Source of the DNA: Marinobacter salicampi
GTDB taxonomy: Bacteria > Pseudomonadota > Gammaproteobacteria > Pseudomonadales > Oleiphilaceae
NCBI RefSeq assembly: GCF_011074795.1
Contig: NZ_JAAMPF010000014.1
Coordinates: 1-64,000 of the forward strand
Reading direction: 5' to 3'
DNA: 64,000 nt
Part shown: positions 8,888 to 20,187 of the stretch, piece after piece
How the letters are laid out: every line of letters begins with the position of its first letter
Position numbering within the stretch: the stretch's first letter is position 1
Translations under genes and position numbers: made by a program
Notes under the pieces: model-generated
The model's database searches: none
The model's input: the letters and a program-made list of their open reading frames with translations, nothing else
Told to the model about the DNA's origin: nothing

Positions 8888-10711
8888 TTATGAACCAGGC
8901 TTGGTCAAGTCGTCCTGCTCCGATACAGGTGCAGCAGACGCCGGAGCTGGCTTGCGCAAGCGAATGTGAAGCTCTCGCAGCTGTTTTTCATCCACTGTGC
9001 CCGGCGCCTGAGTCATCAGGCAGGTCGCACTCTGGGTTTTCGGGAAGGCGATCACGTCCCGGATAGACGACGCGCCTGTCATCAGCATGACCAGTCGATC
9101 GAGACCAAAGGCCAGGCCACCGTGGGGCGGACAACCGAATTTCAGGGCATCCAGCAGAAAGCCAAACTTGGCGCGCGCTTCGTCGGTGCCAATCCCAAGG
9201 ATGCGGAAAACCGTCTGCTGCATGGACTCGTCGTGGATACGGATGGAGCCACCACCCAGTTCGGTACCATTGAGGACCATATCATAAGCCCGGGACAGCG
9301 CTGTTTCAGGGGACGCAGCGAGCTCCTCCGGCGTACAGGAGGGCGCCGTGAAAGGATGGTGAATAGCATGAAGCCCACCCTCGGAGGTTTCCTCGAACAT
9401 CGGGAAGTCCACCACCCAAAGCGGCGCCCATTCCGCCGTCAGCATGTTGAGGTCATGGCCAACCTTGATGCGAAGCGCGCCCAGAGCCTCGTTTACAACG
9501 GTGGTCTTGTCGGCACCGAAGAAGACCAGATCACCGTCCTCCGCTGCGACCCGCTCAATGATCGCCAACGCAACCTCGTCACCGAGAAACTTGATGATGG
9601 GCGACTGCAAGCCTTCAACACCCTTGCTCAGGTCATTCACCTTGATGTAGGCGAGTCCCTTGGCACCATAAATACCCACAAACTTGGTGTAATCGTCGAT
9701 CTGCTTACGGCTGAGCTCGCCACCCTTGGGGACCCTCAAGGCTGCAACCCGGCCTTTAGGGTCCTTGGCGGGCCCCGCAAATACCTTGAAATCCACCGCT
9801 GCGACCAGATCTGCCACATCAATCAATTCAAGGCAAATGCGCAGGTCCGGCTTGTCACTGCCGTAGCGCTGCATGGCTTCGGAATAAGGCATCTTGGGGA
9901 AGGCCGGCAGTGCCACTTTCAGCACGTCCTGGAAAAGCTCCCGAATCATGGATTCGGTGAGGTCCATCAGGGTGCCCTCATCCACAAACGAGGCTTCGAT
10001 ATCGATCTGGGTAAACTCCGGCTGACGATCAGCCCGAAGATCCTCATCCCGGAAACACTTGGCAATCTGGTAGTAGCGATCGATGCCGGACACCATCAGC
10101 AGCTGCTTGAACAGCTGGGGCGACTGGGGCAAGGCAAAGAAAGAGCCTTCCTGAGTCCGGCTTGGCACCAGATAATCCCGCGCCCCTTCAGGGGTAGCGC
10201 GGGTAAGAATCGGGGTTTCCACGTCCATGAACTCGTTGCGGTCCAGGAAGTTACGGATATAGCTGGTGACCCGGGAACGGAACCGCAGCCTGTTGAGCAT
10301 CTCAGGGCGGCGCAGATCGATAAAGCGGTATTTGAGCCGGACGTCCTCGCCCACGTCAACATGCTCGTCGAGCGGGAACGGGGGCGTTGCGGCGGCGTTC
10401 AGAATGGTCATTGCGGTGCCCAGCACTTCCACCTGGCCGGTGGGCATGTTGGCATTCTCGGTGCCTGCCGGACGGCGGCGCACGCGACCGGTTATCTGGA
10501 TCACGAACTCGCTGCGGACTTTTTCCGCCAGTCCAAAACTCTCCGGGGTGTCTGGATCAAACACCACCTGGGACATGCCGTCCCGATCGCGCAGATCGAG
10601 GAAGATGACCCCACCATGGTCCCGGCGACGATGCACCCAGCCACAGAGTGTGACGTCCTGGTCGATGTGAGATTCGTTGATACCACCGCAATAATGACTG
10701 CGCATACCCAT
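8888..10711 (-). CDS. aspS: Aspartate-tRNA(Asp/Asn) ligase, non-discriminating type
   Basis: Class II synthetase that charges tRNA-Asp. The 607-residue protein has an N-terminal OB anticodon-binding domain, a catalytic core ([20 protein letters not shown], motif 2), a bacterial GAD insertion domain and motif 3 ([13 protein letters not shown]). The anticodon-binding loop reads [11 protein letters not shown]. Non-discriminating Pseudomonas enzymes have this His after RRRD, whereas E. coli AspRS has Leu. It therefore probably also aspartylates tRNA-Asn, which GatCAB would convert; that needs gatCAB elsewhere. Met3 is an equally possible start. Confidence 0.95.
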   Translation of the reverse strand: MGMRSHYCGGINESHIDQDVTLCGWVHRRRDHGGVIFLDLRDRDGMSQVVFDPDTPESFGLAEKVRSEFVIQITGRVRRRPAGTENANMPTGQVEVLGTAMTILNAAATPPFPLDEHVDVGEDVRLKYRFIDLRRPEMLNRLRFRSRVTSYIRNFLDRNEFMDVETPILTRATPEGARDYLVPSRTQEGSFFALPQSPQLFKQLLMVSGIDRYYQIAKCFRDEDLRADRQPEFTQIDIEASFVDEGTLMDLTESMIRELFQDVLKVALPAFPKMPYSEAMQRYGSDKPDLRICLELIDVADLVAAVDFKVFAGPAKDPKGRVAALRVPKGGELSRKQIDDYTKFVGIYGAKGLAYIKVNDLSKGVEGLQSPIIKFLGDEVALAIIERVAAEDGDLVFFGADKTTVVNEALGALRIKVGHDLNMLTAEWAPLWVVDFPMFEETSEGGLHAIHHPFTAPSCTPEELAASPETALSRAYDMVLNGTELGGGSIRIHDESMQQTVFRILGIGTDEARAKFGFLLDALKFGCPPHGGLAFGLDRLVMLMTGASSIRDVIAFPKTQSATCLMTQAPGTVDEKQLRELHIRLRKPAPASAAPVSEQDDLTKPGS

Positions 10712-10740
10712 CCCGTTGTTTCTGTTGGTAAAGTGTATTG

Positions 10741-10986
10741 TCAGCTTGGTGCTGATTCTGAAGGCTTCGATGAGCCGCCCTTGTCGACCAGGTTCTTTTT
10801 GGTGCCCGTCTTGAAATCGGTCTCATACCAGCCTGTTCCGGCCAGCCGGAAACCACTGGCGGAAATTCGCTTACGGTAAGAGGTAGCCTCACAGGATGGG
10901 CACGCAGTTAAAGGCGCGTCGCTCATTTTCTGCAGAACATCTTTCTCGAACCCACAGGCGTCACAAACGTATTCGTAGATCGGCAT
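10741..10986 (-). CDS. FmdB-family zinc ribbon protein
   Basis: Small 81-residue protein beginning [13 protein letters not shown] with two CxxC pairs (CDAC and CPSC), the putative regulatory FmdB zinc-ribbon pattern. A Ser/Gly-rich C-terminus follows. The molecular role of these proteins is not established. It lies 29 bases upstream of aspS on the same strand and is probably the first gene of the aspS transcript. Confidence 0.88.
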   Translation of the reverse strand: MPIYEYVCDACGFEKDVLQKMSDAPLTACPSCEATSYRKRISASGFRLAGTGWYETDFKTGTKKNLVDKGGSSKPSESAPS

Positions 10987-11146
10987 TTCTCATACCCCAT
11001 AACATAACCAACACCAACTGCTTCCGGCGGAAGCCAGCCTTGCCTATATCATCGGATACCGCCGGAAGTGCCCCCTGCCACAGCAACGGGCAAGACATTC
11101 TGGACCCAGACGCTCAGGTTCTGGCGGACCCTTTAAAAAGCGCACC

Positions 11147-11152
11147 ATTATA
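11147..11152 (-). promoter_or_regulatory. Probable -10 box for the fmdB-aspS transcript
   Basis: A perfect TATAAT on the minus strand lies 161 bases upstream of the fmdB start. No good -35 hexamer is found at 15-18 bases spacing (best CTGATT), so it may need an activator or be fortuitous. The 205-base fmdB/fabR divergent spacer holds nothing else I recognise. Confidence 0.35.
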
Positions 11153-11257
11153 AACACAATCCAGCGTAAAATCAGGGTCTCTGGTATATTCGTGACGGGC
11201 CGCCCAGCGAAGGCTAGAATAAGCAGCCCCAAACAGTCACCGCCGCCGGAGAATCCA

Positions 11258-11944
11258 TTGTCAGCCCGAGCCGAGCAGAAACTGAAAACCCGCCGCGCGC
11301 TGATGGATGCCGCCCTGGACCAGCTCAGCGCTGATCGCGGCTTCAGCAGCCTGAGCTTGCGGGAAGTAGCTCGTGGGGCGGGCATTGCGCCAACGTCCTT
11401 CTATCGCCATTTCGCCGAGCTTGATGAGCTCGGCCTTGCCCTGGTTGATGAAAGCGGCCTCGCCCTACGCCAGCTCATGCGGCAGGCGCGCAAGCGAATA
11501 AAACGCAACGGCAGCGCTATCAATACCTCTGTTGACACATTCATGGAATATCTGGGCAACAACGCCAACCTGTTTCGCCTTTTGCTGCGTGAGCGCACCG
11601 GGGTTTCCAAGACCTTTCGCACAGCGGTCCAGGCGGAGATAGATCACTTCGTGACTGAGCTGACAGAAGACCTGAAACGGTTTGCGGAGGAGCAGCACAA
11701 GCCGCTGTACGATGCCCGGCTGGTCGCAGAGGCAATGGTGACCCTGGTATTCAACCATGGCGCCGAAGCGTTGGACGCTACAGCCAAGGAGAAAGCCGTT
11801 CTAAAGACCAAGCTCAAGGTGGAGCTGCGGATGATACTCGTAGGGGCACAGACCCTGGCACGCTACGCCTCTATGCAGGACCGGACCCAAAAGCTCAGCT
11901 CAGATCCAGCACCTTCCTCAGCACAGGTTCCAGGGTGGCCCTGA
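11258..11944 (+). CDS. fabR: TetR-family fatty-acid repressor FabR
   Basis: FabR represses unsaturated fatty-acid synthesis genes such as fabA/fabB in response to acyl chain balance. The TetR helix-turn-helix is [20 protein letters not shown]; downstream [20 protein letters not shown] is highly FabR-like. I choose TTG at 11258 ([12 protein letters not shown]) because E. coli FabR begins at the equivalent point and GGAGAA precedes it. The upstream GTG at 11192 would add 22 residues and lacks a ribosome site. The 3' end overlaps the convergent HIT gene by 50 bases. Confidence 0.88.
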   Translation: MSARAEQKLKTRRALMDAALDQLSADRGFSSLSLREVARGAGIAPTSFYRHFAELDELGLALVDESGLALRQLMRQARKRIKRNGSAINTSVDTFMEYLGNNANLFRLLLRERTGVSKTFRTAVQAEIDHFVTELTEDLKRFAEEQHKPLYDARLVAEAMVTLVFNHGAEALDATAKEKAVLKTKLKVELRMILVGAQTLARYASMQDRTQKLSSDPAPSSAQVPGWP

Positions 11945-12317
11945 CCGCCTCAAGGGTGGTACCGGAATAAGGCACGGGCGCTTGCTTTCCCCAAACCGGT
12001 CCCGGCCAGGCCGGGTCCCCTTCAAAGCGGACAATATGATGGAGGTGGAGCTGCGGTACCAGGTTGCCCAGGGCCGCGACATTAAGCTTATCGCCGCCGA
12101 ACACCTGCATCATGCCCTGGCCCAGGGCCGAGGATTCCCGAAGGAGTTGCCACTGATCTGCTTCTGACAACTCGTGAATCTCACGGATCTGCTCCCGTCG
12201 AGGCACCAGAATCACCCAGCGCCAAGTCGATTCGTTCATGAGGCGAACCTCACAGAGCACCGACTGACCCAGGCTGATGGTATCTTCGGCAAGCCGTTCG
12301 TGGAGTTGAAAGGGCAT
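11895..12317 (-). CDS. HIT-domain nucleotide hydrolase or transferase
   Basis: The 140-residue histidine-triad protein has the motif [10 protein letters not shown] near residue 92, in place of the canonical H-x-H-x-H-x-x; the first His is Gln, a variant I recall from related gammaproteobacterial proteins. HIT enzymes cleave nucleotide-phosphoramidate or dinucleoside polyphosphate bonds, but the substrate here cannot be inferred. It is convergent with fabR, overlapping it by 50 bases, and starts 9 bases downstream of ugd's end. Confidence 0.87.
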   Translation of the reverse strand: MPFQLHERLAEDTISLGQSVLCEVRLMNESTWRWVILVPRREQIREIHELSEADQWQLLRESSALGQGMMQVFGGDKLNVAALGNLVPQLHLHHIVRFEGDPAWPGPVWGKQAPVPYSGTTLEAVRATLEPVLRKVLDLS

Positions 12318-12326
12318 TACCGGACC

Positions 12327-13670
12327 TCAGAAGGCCTGGAATTGGTTGCGGCCACGGCCTATGGCGTAATACACCAGGCCATAACGCGCCAGCATCTCAG
12401 GCTCATACAGGTTACGACCGTCAAAAATGACAGGCTCGCTCAGGGCTGTCTTGATGGCTCCGAAGTCCGGCGACCGGAATTCTTTCCATTCCGTGCAGAT
12501 CACCAGGGCATCGGCGCCTTTCAGGGCCTGCTCTTTGGTACCGCACAGATGAAGATTGTCTTCGTCCGGGTACAAACGCTGGGTTTCCGCCATCGCTTCG
12601 GGATCGAACGCCTGCACCTTGGCACCGGCTTTCCACAGGTTTTCCATCAGCACCCGCGCAGAAGCTTCCCGCATGTCGTCGGTATTGGGCTTGAAGGCCA
12701 GGCCCCACAAAGCGATGGTTTTGCCCTTGAGATTGCCGCCAAAGTAGTGGCTTACCTTATCGAACAGGACATATTTCTGTGCGGCATTCACTGCCTCTAC
12801 CGCGTTAAGCAGCTTGGCTTCGTAGTCGCAATCTCGGGCCGTGCGTGACAGCGCGGTTACATCCTTGGGAAAACACGAACCGCCATAGCCACAACCGGGA
12901 TAAATGAAGTGGTAGCCAATGCGTGGGTCCGAACCTATACCCCGCCGCACCGCTTCAATGTCGGCACCGAGCCGCTCGGCCAGATTTGCCACTTCATTCA
13001 TAAAACTGATTTTGGTGGCGAGCATGGCATTGGCCGCGTACTTGGTAAGTTCCGCAGACCGGCGGTCCATGTAGATCATGCGATCGTGATTACGGTTGAA
13101 CGGGTAGTAGACCTCCCGCAACACTTCCTGGGCCCGCTCGCTATCGCTTCCGATGATGATACGGTCAGGCTTCATGAAATCGTTGACCGCTGCCCCCTCC
13201 TTGAGGAATTCCGGGTTGGACACAACGTCGAATTCCAGTTCAAGGCCACGCTTGTCCAGCGAAGCTCTTGCCGCTGCCACGACCTTGTCACCGGTTCCAA
13301 CAGGTACCGTGGATTTATCCACGATAACCGTATAGTCGGTCATGTATTCGCCAATCGACTTGGCGACAGCGGTCACATACTGAAGGTCTGCAGAGCCGTC
13401 CTCATCTGGCGGCGTGCCCACGGCGATAAACTGAAGCAGGCCGTGCTCGACAGCCGCTTTGGTGTCGGTGCTGAACTGCAGGCGACCGGCTTCCACATTA
13501 TGACTGACGATCGACTCCAGACCGGGTTCATAAATGGGTATCTGGCCATTCTTCAGCTTGGCGATTTTCTGCTCGTCGACATCCATGCACATGACATCGT
13601 GCCCTACGTCTGCAAGGCAGGCGCCCGTTACCAGGCCCACATATCCCGTTCCAAAAATGGTTATTTTCAT
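12327..13670 (-). CDS. ugd: UDP-glucose 6-dehydrogenase
   Basis: Two-step NAD-dependent oxidation of UDP-glucose to UDP-glucuronate, a precursor for surface polysaccharides. The 447-residue sequence has the N-terminal Rossmann motif [15 protein letters not shown], the central helix, the catalytic cysteine Cys266 in [10 protein letters not shown], and the C-terminal UDP-binding domain ([15 protein letters not shown]). UDP-glucose preference over GDP-mannose is inferred from this motif set. The gene follows galE and is preceded by a spacer with an inverted repeat. Confidence 0.93.
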   Translation of the reverse strand: MKITIFGTGYVGLVTGACLADVGHDVMCMDVDEQKIAKLKNGQIPIYEPGLESIVSHNVEAGRLQFSTDTKAAVEHGLLQFIAVGTPPDEDGSADLQYVTAVAKSIGEYMTDYTVIVDKSTVPVGTGDKVVAAARASLDKRGLELEFDVVSNPEFLKEGAAVNDFMKPDRIIIGSDSERAQEVLREVYYPFNRNHDRMIYMDRRSAELTKYAANAMLATKISFMNEVANLAERLGADIEAVRRGIGSDPRIGYHFIYPGCGYGGSCFPKDVTALSRTARDCDYEAKLLNAVEAVNAAQKYVLFDKVSHYFGGNLKGKTIALWGLAFKPNTDDMREASARVLMENLWKAGAKVQAFDPEAMAETQRLYPDEDNLHLCGTKEQALKGADALVICTEWKEFRSPDFGAIKTALSEPVIFDGRNLYEPEMLARYGLVYYAIGRGRNQFQAF

Positions 13671-13702
13671 CCCTTGATTCCCAATCTCCGGTTATGACTA
13701 TC

Positions 13703-13718
13703 ATACGTAAATTCGTAT
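13703..13718. repeat. Inverted repeat upstream of ugd
   Basis: ATACG-TAAATT-CGTAT lies 33 bases before the ugd start codon, with partial extension of the arms by one outer base on each side. It could be an operator for the ugd gene. No recognised regulator family is assigned. Confidence 0.4.
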
Positions 13719-13769
13719 CATTACCCGGGCACATGGCATCCATGACCCGCCATACAAGCTCAGAGCTGA

Positions 13770-14765
13770 CTAATCAACCTGTCTGCCGCGCTTTTCCTGC
13801 CAGGCTTTTTCCCAGGCAAGGGCAGTGCCGACAATGGTGTCGAGATCGTCGTAATCCGGTTTCCAGCCGAGCACGTCCACCACCTTGCTGTTATCGGCCA
13901 TTAGAGCTGCAGGATCCCCGGCCCTGCGACCGGTTTCCTGGACCGGAAAGTCAACACCGGAAAGCCGCTTGACCACTTCGATAACTTCACGAACGGTGAA
14001 ACCGCGGCCATAACCGCAATTCAGAACCCGGGACTCACCGCCATTGGCCATATACTCAAGAGCCATGACATGGGCCTTTGCCAGATCCTCAACATGAATA
14101 TAATCCCGGACACAGGTACCGTCGCGGGTGTCATAATCGGTGCCGAACACGCTCATGCCCTCCCGTGCACCGGTAGCACATTCGCACGCGACCTTGATCA
14201 GATGAGTCGCCTCGGGGGTAGCCTGCCCCAGCAAACCTTCGGGATTGGCTCCGGCAACGTTGAAGTAACGCAGGATGACATAGTTAAGGGATGAGGCGGC
14301 GGCAAGATCCATGATCATGCGCTCGCTCATCATCTTCGAGGCGCCGTAGGGGTTGATCGGTTCCAGAGGCAGCTCTTCTGTAAGAACTGTTTCAGGTGGC
14401 ATGCCATAAACCGCTGCCGTCGACGAAAACACCATGTAAGGCACCTTATGCTTCTCAATGGCCGCCAGTAAATTCATGGTGTTGCGTGTGTTATTTCGAT
14501 AGTACTTGAGGGGATTCTCGACCGACTCAGGAACGACAATGTTGGCTGCGAAGTGAATAACCGCGTCGAAGTTATGGGCCGCCAGGACTGAATCCAGAGC
14601 CGCTTCGTCGGCGAGATCACCAACCACCAGTTCGCCGCAGGTGACGGCCCAGCGATAACCGGTCGAGAGATTGTCGTAAACGATGATGTCGTGGCCTGCC
14701 GCTCCCAGCTGACGAACAACGTGACTTCCGATATAGCCGGCGCCGCCGGTAACAAGTACTTTCAT
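13770..14765 (-). CDS. galE: UDP-glucose 4-epimerase GalE
   Basis: Interconverts UDP-glucose and UDP-galactose. The 331-residue short-chain dehydrogenase-type protein has the NAD motif VTGGAGYIGSHVVRQL, catalytic Ser/Tyr/Lys in FSSTAAVYG and NPYGASK, and the family stretch GTCVRDYIHVEDLA. It starts within the tadA stop region (4-base overlap) and precedes ugd, giving a small UDP-sugar unit with a tRNA-editing gene in front. Confidence 0.94.
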   Translation of the reverse strand: MKVLVTGGAGYIGSHVVRQLGAAGHDIIVYDNLSTGYRWAVTCGELVVGDLADEAALDSVLAAHNFDAVIHFAANIVVPESVENPLKYYRNNTRNTMNLLAAIEKHKVPYMVFSSTAAVYGMPPETVLTEELPLEPINPYGASKMMSERMIMDLAAASSLNYVILRYFNVAGANPEGLLGQATPEATHLIKVACECATGAREGMSVFGTDYDTRDGTCVRDYIHVEDLAKAHVMALEYMANGGESRVLNCGYGRGFTVREVIEVVKRLSGVDFPVQETGRRAGDPAALMADNSKVVDVLGWKPDYDDLDTIVGTALAWEKAWQEKRGRQVD

Positions 14766-15262
14766 GAAGACTCCTCATCTTTCCCTGATTGAACCCTGCG
14801 CCGCTGTCGTATCTGTTCCCGGCGCCGGGCAAAAAATTCCGAAAGCAGCTGGCTGCATGACGGCGCCAGTATGCCTTCGGTTACTGCAACCCGCCAATTC
14901 ATGGCACCTTCTTCCAGAAGGCGTCGGGTAGACACGATGGCACCGGCTTTTGGTTCCGTTGCGCCAAAGACCAGTCGGGAAATCCGACTGTGCACCAGAG
15001 CACCGGCGCACATGGTGCAGGGCTCGAGTGTGACGTAAAGCGTTGCACCGGCCAAACGGTAGTTACCTTCGCGCCGAGCTGCGTCCCGCAACGCCCTGAT
15101 CTCGGCATGGGCTGTCGGGTCGCAGTGGCTGATGGGGGCATTAAAGCCCGCGCCGATCTCGCGACCATCACGGACGACAATGGCACCCACCGGCACCTCG
15201 CCGCCCTGCCCGGCTGTCTCAGCCAGCGACAGGGCGCGGGCCATCCAGTACTCGTCGTCCAT
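14762..15262 (-). CDS. tadA: tRNA-specific adenosine(34) deaminase TadA
   Basis: Converts A34 to inosine in the tRNA-Arg(ACG) anticodon. The zinc cytidine-deaminase signature is complete: His52-Ala-Glu54 (AHAEIRAL) and Cys82/Cys85 (EPCTMCAGAL). The 166-residue length is typical, with a basic C-terminal tail (RRREQIRQRRR) that would aid tRNA binding. It lies 30 bases after guaA and overlaps galE by 4 bases. Confidence 0.95.
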   Translation of the reverse strand: MDDEYWMARALSLAETAGQGGEVPVGAIVVRDGREIGAGFNAPISHCDPTAHAEIRALRDAARREGNYRLAGATLYVTLEPCTMCAGALVHSRISRLVFGATEPKAGAIVSTRRLLEEGAMNWRVAVTEGILAPSCSQLLSEFFARRREQIRQRRRVQSGKDEESS

Positions 15263-15292
15263 GACCTCCAGCCTCCCTATCGCTACCGGCTC

Positions 15293-16870
15293 TTACTCCC
15301 ACTCAATAGTGGCGGGTGGCTTGGATGAGATGTCGTAGGTTACCCGCGACACACCGGAAATTTCGTTGATGATCCGGTTCGAGACAGTTTCGAGCAGGTC
15401 ATAGGGTAGCCGTGCCCAGCGGGCGGTCATGAAATCAACGGTCTCCACGGCACGAACCGCAATAACGTACTCGTAGCGCCTGGCGTCGCCCACGACTCCG
15501 ACCGATTTCACCGGCAGAAACACGGCAAAAGCCTGGCTGGTCTTGTGATACAGATCGGCCCTGTGCAACTCCTCCAGGAAGATGGCGTCAGCACGGCGCA
15601 GGATTTCGGCGTACTCCTTCCTGACCTCACCCAGAATCCGTACACCCAGGCCAGGGCCGGGAAACGGGTGCCGATAGACCATGTCATACGGCAGCCCAAG
15701 CTCCAGACCAATACGACGAACCTCGTCCTTGAACAGTTCCCTGAGAGGCTCTACCAGTTTCATTTTCATGGTTTCCGGCAGGCCGCCCACATTGTGATGG
15801 GACTTTATGACATGGGCCTTACCGGTTTTCGAAGCAGCAGACTCGATCACATCGGGGTAGATGGTGCCCTGGGCAAGCCAGTTCACGTCCCGGATCTTGG
15901 TTGCTTCCGCGTCGAACACTTCAATAAAGGTATTGCCGATGATCTTCCGCTTCTTTTCCGGATCGGAGACACCTTCAAGACGTGAGAGGAAGAGGTCTTC
16001 GGAATCGGACCGGATAACCTTCACACCCATGTTGCGGGCGAACATGTCCATGACCTGATCGCCTTCGTGCAGGCGCAGCAGGCCGTTATCAACGAATACA
16101 CAGGTAAGCTGATCGCCGATGGCCTTGTGAAGGAGTGCCGCAGTAACCGATGAGTCGACACCTCCGGACAGACCCAGCAGCACTTTCTCGCCGCCCACCT
16201 GCTCCTGGATCTGACGCACCGCATCGTCGACAATCTTCGCTGGCGTCCAGAGGACCTCGCAGCCGCAGATATCCAGCACAAAGTGCTCCAGCATGCGCTG
16301 GCCCTGGAGGGTGTGAGTCACTTCCGGATGGAACTGGACACCGAACAGGTTCCGGCTCAGGTCCTGCATTGCCGCAATCGGAGCAGATTCGGTGGAGGCC
16401 AGCAGTTCAAAACCTTCCGGCAGGGCCACGACCTTGTCCCCGTGGCTCATCCAGACGTCAAGGATGGAGTCGCCCTGAGGGCTCAGATGATCCTTGATGT
16501 CCCTGAGCAGTGGTCCTTCACAACGTACCTTGACCTGGGCATAGCCGAACTCGCGCTTCTCGGAACTGGCCACCTTGCCGCCGAGCTCCTCAGCCATGGT
16601 CTGCATGCCGTAACAGATACCGAGCACGGGAATGCCGCGCTCAAAGAGCCCTTCAGGTGAGCGCGGACCGCCAAGCTGGGTCACCGACTCAGGCCCGCCC
16701 GCAAGCACGATCCCCTTAGGGTTGAAATCGTTCAGCTCCTGCTCGGTGATATCAAATGCCTTGATCTCACAGTAAACCCCGATCTCACGCACTCGCCGGG
16801 CTATGAGCTGGGTGTACTGGGAGCCGAAATCAAGAATCAGGATGCGGTGGTCATGGATGTTCTGAGCCAT
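15293..16870 (-). CDS. guaA: GMP synthase (glutamine-hydrolysing)
   Basis: Amination of XMP to GMP, the last step of guanine nucleotide synthesis. The 525-residue protein has an N-terminal class I glutamine amidotransferase with nucleophile Cys86 (GICYGMQ). An ATP-pyrophosphatase domain follows with P-loop LSGGVDSS, and a C-terminal dimerisation domain ending [12 protein letters not shown]. The ATG at 16870 is chosen over an in-frame upstream ATG at 16921 because GAGGAA lies just before it and it gives the family length. guaB is 76 bases upstream on the same strand. Confidence 0.97.
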   Translation of the reverse strand: MAQNIHDHRILILDFGSQYTQLIARRVREIGVYCEIKAFDITEQELNDFNPKGIVLAGGPESVTQLGGPRSPEGLFERGIPVLGICYGMQTMAEELGGKVASSEKREFGYAQVKVRCEGPLLRDIKDHLSPQGDSILDVWMSHGDKVVALPEGFELLASTESAPIAAMQDLSRNLFGVQFHPEVTHTLQGQRMLEHFVLDICGCEVLWTPAKIVDDAVRQIQEQVGGEKVLLGLSGGVDSSVTAALLHKAIGDQLTCVFVDNGLLRLHEGDQVMDMFARNMGVKVIRSDSEDLFLSRLEGVSDPEKKRKIIGNTFIEVFDAEATKIRDVNWLAQGTIYPDVIESAASKTGKAHVIKSHHNVGGLPETMKMKLVEPLRELFKDEVRRIGLELGLPYDMVYRHPFPGPGLGVRILGEVRKEYAEILRRADAIFLEELHRADLYHKTSQAFAVFLPVKSVGVVGDARRYEYVIAVRAVETVDFMTARWARLPYDLLETVSNRIINEISGVSRVTYDISSKPPATIEWE

Positions 16871-16946
16871 GTGTTCCTCAAAAGTTAAATGCTGAGCTGC
16901 ATGACCGGGGTGGCCGACCATGCAGCGTGCAGAGCTGAAGGCGTTA

Positions 16947-18602
<1,656 letters not shown>

Positions 18603-18625
18603 TCACACTTTTTCGGAAACTCCTT

Positions 18626-19990
18626 ATGAATCCGCTCAATATGCCCAACATTCCCACCCGCCCACGGGCATTGAGCGTCAGTGAACTGAATCATCAGGTA
18701 CGGCATTTGCTTGAGGCCAGCTTCATGCAAGCCTGGGTCGAAGGCGAGCTTTCCAGCTTTTCGCGGCCCGGTTCGGGCCACTGGTACTTCACACTGAAAG
18801 ACAGCAAGTGTCAGGTGCGCTGTGCCATGTTCAAGGGTTTCAATCAGCGTATCCGGCCTGTGCCGAAGGAGGGTGACCAGGTCCGGATCCGGGGCAAGGT
18901 CAGCCTTTACGAAAATCGCGGTGACTACCAGATTATCGCTGAGCATATCGAGCCCGCGGGTCTAGGTGCCCTGCAACAGGCATTTGAGGAACTGAAGCTC
19001 AAACTGCAGCACGAGGGATTGTTTGAACAGGCCAGGAAAAAGCCCATCCCGACTCTGCCGCGCCATATTGGTGTCATCACGTCCCCTACCGGCGCGGCGA
19101 TTCACGACATCCTGTCGGTACTGGCCCGACGTTTTCCTGCCATTGGCGTCACCGTCTACCCTGCGGTGGTTCAGGGTCAGGCAGGCTCGGGAGAAATCAT
19201 TTCCGCCATTCGGGCGGCCGAACGCCACGGCAAGGCCGACGTTCTGATTATCGGTCGGGGCGGCGGCTCCCTTGAAGATTTGTGGTGCTTCAACGATGAG
19301 CAGGTAGTCCGGGCCATCGCAGGCTGCGCGCTACCGACCGTGAGTGCCGTGGGCCACGAAGTGGATTTCACCATCGCGGATTTCGTAGCGGATACCCGGG
19401 CACCCACCCCCTCTGCCGCGGCTGAGACCCTGTCACCGGACCAGCTTGACTGGCTGCGGCTACTGGCTCAGCACGAAAAGCGTCTGATGGGCGGATTCCA
19501 GGCTGTATGGAGCCGCCTTGCGACCCGGCTTGAACACCTGAGCACCCGCTTGCGGGACCCCCGCCGGGAACTGCTGGAAAAGGCCCAGCGCCTTGATGAG
19601 CTCGACCTACGGTTGCAGGCGGTCATGGGCGGCCGGCTCACCCGGGAAGTAACCCGTGTGGAAAACGCCCGTAGTCGGCTCCTGGCCCAGACACCAGCCC
19701 GTCAACTGATCCGTAGCCAGAGTCAGCTGGAACAATTGTCTGCAAGACTTCACCAGAGCATCCAGCGCCTGCTGGTCCAGCGCCGTGAACGGCTTACCTA
19801 CACCGGTCAGTCCCTTCATGTTGTCAGTCCGCTGGCAACCCTGGGGCGAGGCTATGCCATTGTAGGCGCAGACCAGGTTCCGGTTGTGCGGAGCGCATCG
19901 GAACTGAAACCGGGAGATGCAATAACGGCTCGCCTTGCCGAGGGAAGCATCGACGCCACCGTTACAGCCACCCACCGTGAAGCTGAGTAG
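18626..19990 (+). CDS. xseA: Exodeoxyribonuclease VII large subunit
   Basis: XseA forms the single-strand exonuclease with XseB. The 454-residue protein has an N-terminal OB-fold (SFSRPGSGHWYFTLKDSKCQ), the catalytic domain (HIGVITSPTGAAIHDILSVL, IIGRGGGSLEDLWCFNDE, DFVADTRAPTPSAAAE), a long coiled coil and a C-terminal barrel (PLATLGRGYAIV). ATG at 18626 follows a GGAA ribosome site and fits family length; the frame is open 22 codons further upstream. It is divergent from guaB. xseB is not adjacent. Confidence 0.96.
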   Translation: MNPLNMPNIPTRPRALSVSELNHQVRHLLEASFMQAWVEGELSSFSRPGSGHWYFTLKDSKCQVRCAMFKGFNQRIRPVPKEGDQVRIRGKVSLYENRGDYQIIAEHIEPAGLGALQQAFEELKLKLQHEGLFEQARKKPIPTLPRHIGVITSPTGAAIHDILSVLARRFPAIGVTVYPAVVQGQAGSGEIISAIRAAERHGKADVLIIGRGGGSLEDLWCFNDEQVVRAIAGCALPTVSAVGHEVDFTIADFVADTRAPTPSAAAETLSPDQLDWLRLLAQHEKRLMGGFQAVWSRLATRLEHLSTRLRDPRRELLEKAQRLDELDLRLQAVMGGRLTREVTRVENARSRLLAQTPARQLIRSQSQLEQLSARLHQSIQRLLVQRRERLTYTGQSLHVVSPLATLGRGYAIVGADQVPVVRSASELKPGDAITARLAEGSIDATVTATHREAE

Positions 19991-20100
19991 CACGCCCCTA
20001 AACCTGCTTAGGCCCTAATCCCGAGCCCGGTACTTCCCCGATTACTTCCGGAATTTCGCTGACATACATCAAATCCAGCAGGGTTTATGCCTTAGCCTAT

Positions 20101-20145
20101 GGTCTAGTAGCTCTGTGGCGCAGAGTCCCTAAAGTCAGGGGTACC
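20101..20145. promoter_or_regulatory. Cluster of short inverted repeats upstream of the propionyl-CoA synthetase gene
   Basis: Within the 197-base spacer after xseA there are, in order, CTCTG-TGGCG-CAGAG (20111-20125), CCCT-AAAGTC-AGGG (20127-20140) and GGGTACCC (20138-20145). They end about 42 bases before the start codon, a likely activator or promoter zone. I cannot name the regulator. No terminator for xseA is visible. Confidence 0.4.
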
Positions 20146-20187
20146 CAACAACAATAAATAAACAGTCCCAGACCATGAGGTAGCCCG

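Noticed and set aside
8966..10879. A 637-residue open frame on the + strand opposite aspS
   Set aside because: The minus-strand frame encodes a complete AspRS with all motifs; the antisense frame shows no domain and no ribosome site. It is a codon-bias shadow in GC-rich DNA.
11192..11257. FabR starting at GTG 11192
   Set aside because: No ribosome site, an extra Pro/Lys-rich stretch absent in E. coli FabR, and a better TTG start with GGAGAA downstream.
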